The notes under the pieces were generated by a model. The model was not told the DNA's origin. It was given only the letters and a program-made list of their open reading frames with translations, and searched no databases. The position numbers and the translations under genes are program-made. Shown here one piece after another: positions 55,383 to 64,000 of a stretch of DNA of 64,000 nucleotides (positions within the stretch are counted from its first letter, which is position 1; each line of letters opens with the position of its first letter). This stretch comes from Scenedesmus sp. ARA3 (Eukaryota; Chlorophyta; Chlorophyceae; Sphaeropleales; Scenedesmaceae): positions 8,229 to 72,228 of the forward strand of contig RWJK01001180.1 of assembly GCA_004335835.1 (NCBI GenBank). The letters run 5' to 3'.

Positions 55383-58300
55383 AGAGCAATGTAGCTTGCT
55401 GTTTTTGTATGATACCTGGAATAGTGAGCGTGCTCAAACCTATGGGCTTGCTGCTTGCTGCTTGCTGCTGCTGTGGCTCTGCTCCTGCAGGATCATCAAG
55501 AGCATGTACCACAAGCTCTCCTTCCTGCGCAACCCTCGCTACCCCATGCCAGCAGCAACAGCAGCAATGCTGGCTCAAGGCATGCGTGGTGGCAGTTCCC
55601 TGCGCATGCAGCAGCAGCACACAAGCAGCGGCAGCAGCGGCAGGGCCAGCAGCAGGGGCAAGAGCAGGAGCCGCAGCCCCACCCGCAGCGGCAGGAGCCC
55701 AGTGCCGCACACGACAGCAGCGGCAACAGCAGCGGGCTGCGTGCTTGCAGAGGATGCCGGCTTTCAGGTGTCGCCTGCTGCTGGCGTGCTGTTTGATGCG
55801 TACGAGCCTGGGGGCGTGTACTTTGCAACAGTACAGCTGCAGAATGTGGGCGGCGTGATGCGCGGGCTGCGGCTGCTGCCGCCTGCCTCGCGCTACTTCC
55901 AGGTGTCCCTGCCAAGGTGCGGGCAAGCAGTGTGCATAACTACAGTATACACTAGCAGTTGTTATGGCTGTTGTGAGCGTATGTTGTGCCTGCTTGTCAG
56001 ATCTGGTGCTTGGCATGCTGCATGCTGACAACACAGATGTGCGCACATCTTTGGCACCAGTGACGAAACTATGCTGCTGTTACTGCTGCTGCAGGTTCCC
56101 TGGAGCTGACCCTACTGGCGCTGGCGCGAACGAGCTGGCGCCCGGCATGTGTGCGGAGGTGTCTGTGTGCTTCACGCCAGACACTCTGGGCGACTATGCT
56201 GACGCGTTTGCTGTGCAGACGCAGCTGGGCCGCTTTGAGGTGGCACTGCGGGGCAGCCGGCCACACCCCAGGCTGTCACTGCCTGATGAGTTGCAGGTGA
56301 GAAGAAATACCAGGCCAGCATGCTTGCGATAGGCTGATATGCGCTAAGGGTTCGGCAGAAGATCTGTTGCTGCAGCGGCAAGTTGCATGCGCGGATGCAA
56401 GCATGGTGAAGCGACAGCTTCTGTAGGCCACCTGTGACCCAGGAACATAATTTGATGTGCAAGTCACGTGCATCTGTTGACGTGCTTTTTCCATCTGTGC
56501 GCTATCATTAAGCTGCACTGGCTGGCTGCTTGGCAGGCGGGGGATGTGCTGGTGGGCAACAGCCGCAGCCGGACCGTCAACTTCACCAACACTGGTGGGC
56601 ATGGCCGTTTCTTGCTGCTGCCTGCACATGAGTGGGAGTCCCTGCAAGCTGCTGAACAGCAGCAGCAGCAGCAGCAGGGCCAGCAGCAGGCCTCAACTTT
56701 CACATCAACGTCCGGTAGCTTCCCTGACAAAGCAGCAGCCGTCGCTGCAGCTGCTGCGGCTGAGCCAGAAACAGCCTTCTCAGCAGCAGCTGCAGCAGTG
56801 TGCGGGCCGTTTGCGGTGACGCCAACGTACCTGGAGCTTCCACCGGGAGCTTCAGGCCAGCTGGATGTAAAGTTCACACCTGACTGCCCAGGGCATCATG
56901 CGGCAAATTATGTGCTGATATGTGACAACTGCACAGTGCGGCAGCTGAGGGTGGTTGGGCGAGGCAGCGATGTGACTGTGCAGCTGGTGGAAATTGATGG
57001 CAGGCAGCTGCAGCAGGAGGATGCACAGGCACCTGTTTGGTTTGGCCAGGTGAGCAACGAGTGGTGATGAACAACCACTGTTGATAGAACTGGCATAGCA
57101 ATGCTTGTGAGCAGCATCAATGCTGCTGACATTGTTTGGGGGTGGGAATTGGTCCTGTGACATGCCAGGCGTGCTTTATGGTAAGACCAGCGCACCCCAT
57201 GTGAGTCTCATCCAGCACCTGTCTGGTCACTTGCAGATATGCATGTCTTCCTGTGAAGTCCGTGTCACTTTGGTCCTTACATCGCTGCTCAAACATGTGT
57301 CTGCCTGTGTCCATCGGCTCTCGCAGGTGAACCCAGGGTGCAGCTGCTTCCGCAGGGTGAAGGTGCACAACTCAACCAAGCTGCCTTTCCCTTTCAAGTG
57401 GCAGGTGGAGCCATTGCAGCCGCCAGCAGCCAGTGCACACACGGCAGCAGGCTTGGCTGCAGCGGCAATGCGGTTGCCAGCAGCATCACACAGCAGTGGT
57501 GCAGGAGCAGGGCACAACAAAGCAGTGCTGCAGCAGGAGCAGGAGCAGCAGCAGCAGCAGCAGCAGCATACAGGTGCTGACACTGAGCAGTCAGCTGCCT
57601 TCACAGTGCACCCCAGCGCTGGCGTGCTGCAGGCGGGTGAGGTGCGTGAGTTCATACTTGAGTTTGCACCGCCAGCTGTAGCGGAGCATGCAGCGTCAGC
57701 TATGCTGCTAGTTGAGCGGTCAGGTGATGCCTTGATGACATCATTGAGCCCAGCAGCAGCCAGGAAGAGCAGGACAAGCTGCAGCAGCAGCGGCAGTGGC
57801 AGCAGTGCTGGTGCAGCCGGTGACGCAGCAGCAGCAGTGGAGGCAGCAGTGGCAGCAGCAAGGCTTGCTGCAGGGGAAAGCGGTTGGGATTCTGTTGCGA
57901 CAGTTGGGCTGGAGGGGCTGGGGGTGCCAATCTGCTTGGCAGTGCAGCCATCTTCAGTGATAGCCTTGCCTGGTCAGCTGACAGTTGGAGAGGTCAGGCA
58001 GCAGCTGCTGGAACTGCAGAATGACTCGCCTGCACCTGCGCACTTCACCATTGAAGTGCTTGGCAGTGTGAAAGCAAGCAGGCACGGCAGCAACCGAACT
58101 GGCAGGAAAAGGGCCAGCCAGCAGCAGCAGGCTGTGGCTGTTGAGGTAGTGCCTTCATCAGGCACAGTTCCCAGCTGTGGGTCAATGCAGCTCACTGTGA
58201 ACTTCACAGGCCTGGCAGCGGGAAGTCACACGGAGAAGCTGCTGTGCAGAGTGACACACAGGCCTTCAATCACTCTGTCAGCAAGGGCAATTGTTGCCGA

Positions 58301-61300
58301 GGCAGCAGTCGTGCCGGCTCAGGCTGTGCTGGACTTTGGGATCATATGTGTGGGCAGCAGCAGCACGCAGCAGCTGCAGCTGTGCAATGCTGCTGCCAGC
58401 TGCAGCACTGACTGGCGCTTGGAGCAGCTAGATCCTGAGGTGAGGCGCAGAAGTTGCACACATATGCCTTATGGGATGGTTCACATTGTTGCCTGGTCGC
58501 TGGTGCTTCAGTGCATGAGGCAGTGCGCATAATAGTGAACTCTGCAGTATACTGTTAGATGTCTGAGCCACAGCAATATGCTGGTGTGGTTTGTGCCCTG
58601 TTGGAAGCATGCTTCTGTACGGCTGTGCTGTGCACCCAGCATGCTGCGCCCCACGCATACTTTTACACACAGCTGTGACACAAGCTGACTCTTCTCTGCT
58701 GGCATCGCCATGCTGCTACCCTCTGCAGTCCACTTGCCCAGCCATGCAGTTGCAGCTGGAGCCAGCAAGCGGCACCCTGGGGCATTCTGCATCATGCGCA
58801 ACAGCAGTGACGGTCTTCGGCAGCTGCAAAGGCAGCCACAGGCTGCTGCTGCAGGTCAGCAGCAGCAGCAGCGCACACAATTCCACGCAGCTGGATGGCT
58901 ATGAAGTTGCAGCTGATGGCTGTCAGCAGCAGCAGCAGCAGCAGCAGCACAGTGCGCTGAGCCAGCTGCACTATGTCCAGGTGCTAGTGACGGTGGCAGA
59001 GCCCTGTGTGGTGCTGGACACTTACAGGTGCGGCACTGATGGCTGTTCAAAGCAGATACAGTTGATGGTTTCCGTGGTTTGAGTACCGATGGCCAGAAGA
59101 TGCTTCACCTGTGCATGTGCTTTGTTATAATCTCCATGTATCCTGGTTTTGTCACCACATTGTGGCTGCATGCGCAGGGTGCACCTGCAGCGGGCCTACC
59201 TGGGGCTGCAGCAGCAGCGCAGCATCACCATCACAAACACGTCACGGTTGCCGCTGCAGTTCAGCTGGACGATGCAGCAGCTGCACGCGGGCGCTGCTCA
59301 ACACAGCAGCAGTGGCATGGTTGCAGCTGCAGCTGCACCAAAGCAGCTCACTGATGGCAGCAGCAGCAGCAGCAGTGACAGTGCAAATGCTGATGCTAAT
59401 TTTCAGGCAGGGCCAGAGCAGCCGCCAGGGGAAGCATCTGGACACCTTGCCCTGCACATATCACCTGCCAGTGGCTGGCTGCAGCCGCAGCAGAGCCTGC
59501 AGCTGCAGCTGCTGCTGGAGCCAACCCGGGTGGGCCCAGTGCAGCTGCTGTGCTGCTGTGAGGTGCCTGCCATGAGCCAGCTGGCTGGTTTGGTGGTTGA
59601 AGCGCTTGTTGAGGGCCTTCAAGTTGATTATGCAATTGTGCGGCAGCCACAGCAGACCTGCAGCAGCCACAGCAGCAGCAGCAGAGGTGGGATCCCGCAG
59701 TTGCTGGGTGATCGTGCAAGTGGAAGCGCTGCTGGTGACGACGGCAGTGCAGCAGCAGCAGAGGCACGGCATGAGCCACTGCTTGCGGACTTTGGCCTGA
59801 CAGCCATCCATCAGCTGAGTGAGCTGGTGCTGCGGGTTACGAACCTTACGTCCATCAGCACAACATACAGAGCCTGGGTGACTAGGTTCCCAGCAGCAGC
59901 TGCTGCAACCAGTCTGGCACAGCTGCAAAGCGATCCATGCGACAAAGCAGGTGTTGCAAGCAGCGCTGGCGCAGCAGCAGCAGCGCAGTGCACAAAGGGC
60001 AGCAGGATGAGCAGTGCTGCTGGGCTGCCGATCAGCACCTTGCCAGCTCTGCCAGCACCAGCACAGCAGCAGCAGCAACTATCAGCTTTGGGTGTGTCAG
60101 GGGCTCAAACAATGAATGTGAGCAGCAGTGGCAGCAGCCAAGGACGGCCGCGGCGCACAGGATCTGGAAACCAGCAGCAGCGCTCAAGCATTGCCGCACG
60201 CCTGGCAGCTGCAGTGTCAGCGGGAAATGCCGCAGCAGGATGCACACTGGGAACGTCGCTGGCTGCTTCAGCACTTCACACGGGGAGCTTCACAGCAGCC
60301 AACTTGGCAGTGTCAGTGCCCAGTGGACTTGCAGGCTCAACCCTACAGCAGCAGCAGCAGTTGATGCAAGGCATGGCTAACAGTGTCCCAGGGCCCTTCC
60401 GGTCATCTGCTGGAAACATTATGATGGCAGCACGCCAGGTGGCAGCAGCAGCAGCTGCCGCGCTGGGCCAGGGTACTGCCGGCTGTGCTGTGTGTGTGCA
60501 GCCGGCAGCTGGGCAGCTGCTGGGGTGGGGCTGTGTGGAACTGCAGCTGGTGGCGTACAGCAACCTGCCAGGCACATACGTGGATGAGCTGTGCATACAG
60601 GTGCCCACAACAGCGCTAGTGTCACCATAGCACAGTTATGTCATTTACCACAAAGATGGTGGCTAGGGTATGTTTCGCGAATCATCCACAGATGGCTTGT
60701 CGGCTATGCGTTGCAGAGAGTGCTGCACTGCATTGTTAGTAGTACGAGCTACTGACCACGTCACGCCTGGCGGTGATGCTGCTGCTGCTGTTGCTGCTGC
60801 AGGTGGGCGACTTGCCAGTGAAGCGCATTCCATTGCGCCTGGCTGTGGTGGGCTCCCCGCTGGTGCTCAGCAAGGAGCGGGTGCTGCTGCAGGGCCTGCA
60901 GGCACTGCTGTCTGCCCAGCATGCGCAGCGAGCAACAGCAGCTGGCAAGGATGCGGCTGGGTTGCTGGGAGCAGCTGCAGCTGCTGTTGGTAGGCAGCAT
61001 GTCAGTTTGACAGCTACTGCTGATGACGGCAGCAGCCACAGCAACAGTATGCAGTTGGCTGGCACATCAGCAGCAGCGGAAGCTGGCAGTACTGCCGCCA
61101 GCAGCAGCAGTGCTGCTGAGGTGGCTGGAGTGACTGCTGTGCAGCTGGCGCTGGGTGTGGTGCCTGTTGGGGTGCTGCATGAGCGCCAGTTCTACGTGGT
61201 CAACACTGGTGAGCAACGGCGCTGGCTGCTTGGTGAACCAAATCATTTGTGTAGCTGCTTGTGCTCGATGCATTAGGTGAAGCAGTGGCGCACGCGTACA

Positions 61301-61909
61301 TGTGGTTGTTGCACAGGACTCTGATATACACACCATCATGCGCTGCTGTGTGTGTGGTGCAGCAGGCCGCCGCAGCGCTCAGTAAGTTGTCTTGACGAGC
61401 CAGCCAACCCTGTGGTTTCCCAGTTGTTGAACTCTGTGTAACGCATCGTGCCATATGACATTTTTTACTTTACAGGTGCGCTGCCAATGCGGCTGACCTG
61501 GGACGATCCAAGCACAACACCTCTGCAGCTAACAGCAGCGGCAGCAGCAGCAGCAGGATGCGCCACTGATGCCGGCAGCAGCAGCACGCGGATCAGCTTC
61601 CTGCCTACAGATGCAGCAGATGAACAAGGTGCAGCTGCACTGCTTACCAATGCTGAGCAGCGACGAAGCAGCAGGCTGAGCTGTGCCAGTGTGGACACAA
61701 CAGCAGCAGCAGCAGCTGCTGCTGAGCCGCATGCAGCCAGCGGCAGGAGCAGTCCAGAGCTCACAAGTGCAGCAGGTGGCAAGGCCCACGGCAGCAAGCC
61801 AGGCGCTTCAGCAAGTGGGAGTGGGGCTGGAGGCAAGTCATCATCGTCTGCAGGTGCTGCAGCTGCGAAAGCAGGGCCTGGCGCTGCTGCCAGCGCTACT
61901 GGAGGCAAC

Positions 61910-61944
<35 letters not shown>

Positions 61945-62577
61945 TTCATCTGTGAGTGGTGGGGGGAAGAACACATCTGGCAGTGGTGCTGCATCTGGGC
62001 AGGGCAAGAAGCAGCAGCCACGAGACAGCAAGGCTGCTGCTGCTGCAGTGGCAGTGTCAGCGCAGGCAGAACCAGAGCAGCAGCTACCGGCACAGGACGC
62101 AGCAGCGGATGCTGCTGCTGGTGGCGCTGAACAAACAGCAGCATTGACTGAAGGGTCAAATGCTGAATCCGTAGAGGCGCCGCAGTTTGATGCAATGCTG
62201 CCTAGCGGTGGTCCGAGCAGCCTGATGACAAAGCTGCAGGCAATGGCGCAGCAGAGGAAGCAGCAGCAGCAAGCGCAGGCAAGCCTTAGCAGCACAGCAG
62301 CAGCAGCAGCAGGAGGCAATGTTGGCCTTTTGGAGGAGGCAGGCATCATGTCAGGTTCAGAATATGCAGGCTCTGGTGCATTCGTTGTGGAGCCTAGCGA
62401 GTGTGTGGTGCCTGCAGGGCAGCAGCAGAAGTTCACCGTCAGGTTCAGCAGCTGGCAGGTAGGAACGCACAGCGTGAACTTGGTGGGCAGGCAGTACTTT
62501 GTGCAGCAGCACGATGACGCTTCAAACAGTAGCAGTGGCAGCGGCAGCCTGACAGTCACGCTGTGGCCAAGGCAGCA

Positions 62578-62614
<37 letters not shown>

Positions 62615-64000
62615 GCTGCCGGGGCAGGAGGGCCGTTGGAGCTGATTGTGTCAGGTGGGTTGGCGGTACCAAGAGCCTGCAGGTGCCAACTCATTGTATC
62701 AACAGGCTGCAACATCCGCGCCAGAATCACCAGCTCAGCTTACGCATTTGCTGATATCTGCTGCTGCTGCTGTTTGTGTGTGTGCTGTTGCAGGTGGCTT
62801 CCACGCTGCTGCAGCACCCCCGCCTGCCCCCATGCCACCGCTGCAGCTGTCCCTGTCAGCCTCCACAGTGCCAGCACAGCTCACCACAGAGGACCCCAGC
62901 TGCCTGCAATGGACTTGCTGCAGCACACATGCACCTGGCAGCCATGCCAGCTTCAGGCACTGCATCACACTGGTCAATACAGCTGGCTGCCCGCTGGCAT
63001 TCCAGCTGGGAGTGGAGGGGCCGTTTGTGCTGGCGGCTGCAGTGCCGTCTGTGGTGCAGGACCCGGTGGCTTTCAGGTGAGATGCGCGAGTGTTTTACGC
63101 ACGCACACTTACTCAAGAGTGAACCTGCATAAGAACTAGGTGTGCTGCACTGTGGCTACTATAGGACATATGCACTCTGGAGCTTGTTGGTGCATCTCGT
63201 GCTGGCTGGTGCATAGCTGCATGGACGTGCAGTACAACTAATGTCGCCGTGGATGTGCTCTCTCCTCGTTGACGCAGAGGCATGAAGGGCACCAGCAGCC
63301 TGGCAGCCGGGAGCAGCAGCAGCACCGGCGGCGGCACAGACATGCTGCTGCTGCCTCCTGGGGAGTCTGCAGATGCCACAGTGCTGTTCACACCACCAGC
63401 ATCAGCCCTGGAACCAGCAGCTGCAGCAGCACCAGCAGCAGCTGCAGACGGCAGCGCTGCTGTGCTGCAGCGAGATGTGGAGCTCGCTGGTGCGCTGGTG
63501 GTGACCGCTGCAAATGGCCAGCAGCAGGTGAGCGATGTGCACCTTGTGCTCAGCGCAGGCTAGACCCGCGTGTACTGCACCTGCACTGCTGCACCTGCCA
63601 TGCACAGCTTCTTACTACTAGTAGTGCACGCTGCCCACGTGGGTGCGACAAAGGCGTCGTTTGGCTGCCTTCGACTGCAATAATATGTCTGCGTCACATC
63701 ACCATCGGAGACCAGCATGCCTCATATGCCTGTAGCAATGAACGCTGCTGCCTGCTCTGCTCATTCTGCTCCTCTTGCTTGCTTGCTTGCTTGCAGCGCC
63801 TGCCACTGGCGGCTACTGTGCTGCACCCGGCCCTGACAGCAGCACCAGCCAGCCTGGACTTTGGCCTGGTGCACCCCGCAGCACCCCGGCCACTTCAGTT
63901 GCTGCTCACCAACCCCAGCCGTGTAGACGCCGCATGGCAGGCACAGCTAGTCTCCCTGCCAGCAGCAGGAGCAGCAGCAGCAGGTGGCGCTGCCAGCCTC
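53989..64000 (+). CDS. DLEC1: DLEC1/FAP81-type ciliary ASH-domain protein (3' end beyond window)
   Basis: Fourteen exons join in frame within the window: 53989-54279, 54408-54731, 54944-55290, 55491-55916, 56095-56296, 56537-57049, 57327-58439, 58729-59027, 59178-60600, 60803-61208, 61476-62654, 62794-63076, 63278-63527 and 63797-64000+, at least 2420 codons. The order matches DLEC1 (Chlamydomonas FAP81): an N-terminal helical region, YHKLSFLRNPRYP, then repeated ASH/MSP-type immunoglobulin-like domains. These include ATVQLQNVGGVMRGLRLLPP, APGMCAEVSVCFTPDTLGDY, a YLELPPGASGQLDVKFTPD segment followed by ICDNCTVRQLRV, and DFGLVHPAAPRPLQLLLTNP at the right edge. The family is axonemal and basal-body associated. 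Length is inflated by poly-A/Q/S linkers, notably 61500-62300. No exon echoes were noticed. The gene continues past 64000. Confidence 0.88.

Overview
The window is nuclear DNA from a chlorophyte green alga. The evidence is dense multi-exon genes with GT-AG introns, pervasive (CAG)n/(CTG)n runs that encode poly-Q, poly-A or poly-S inside otherwise conserved proteins, a UGUAA-type poly(A) motif 38 nt after one stop codon, a plant-type chloroplast-targeted aldo/keto reductase, and a ciliary gene. The CAG-rich style suggests Chlorophyceae, possibly Sphaeropleales, but the species cannot be fixed from the sequence. A run of 119 Ns (26647-26765) marks an assembly gap.

Layout: a poly-Q coiled-coil/bZIP-like protein (522-3330, minus); ATG18/WIPI autophagy PROPPIN (4379-9185, minus), divergent from TDP2 tyrosyl-DNA phosphodiesterase (9717-14992, plus); NRDE2 (15533-22409, plus); chloroplast-type aldo/keto reductase (22881-27016, plus); a repeat-filled gene-poor stretch (27.1-30.2 kb); a Rubisco-LSMT/SETD-like SET protein (30261-32756, minus); a small ubiquitin-like-fold candidate (32905-33830, minus); a very large P-loop GTPase resembling SLIP-GC (35202-46808, plus); REV7/MAD2L2 HORMA protein (47318-48812, plus); a single-exon RS-rich protein (48970-50190, plus); 3.8 kb with no supportable gene; and DLEC1/FAP81, a ciliary ASH-domain protein that runs off the right edge (53989-64000, plus). 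I rebuilt exon structures by hand. For every gene the exon phases join into one open frame. Junctions are predictions from splice consensus plus family resemblance, not transcript evidence.

The most unusual signal is a genome-architecture one. Between about 3.7 and 46.6 kb, nearly every multi-exon gene carries exon echoes: diverged, same-strand, 30-160 bp copies of an exon end together with its splice site. They lie in the neighbouring intron or just past the terminal exon, in one to five tandem copies with periods of about 115-230 bp. TDP2 exon 4, ATG18 exons 4, 7 and 8, NRDE2 exons 3 and 6, AKR exon 9 and several GTPase exons show it clearly. I saw none in REV7, the RS gene or DLEC1. This looks like repeated local tandem duplication across exon-intron junctions, a route to intron growth and possibly to alternative exons. 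Other notable items are a perfect 47-bp-arm hairpin in the first predicted intron of the GTPase gene, 3' splice sites built from CTG repeats, and a roughly 225-bp intergenic tandem repeat.

The genes are a housekeeping mix (autophagy, DNA repair, RNA surveillance, redox, methylation, cilia) and do not form one pathway.
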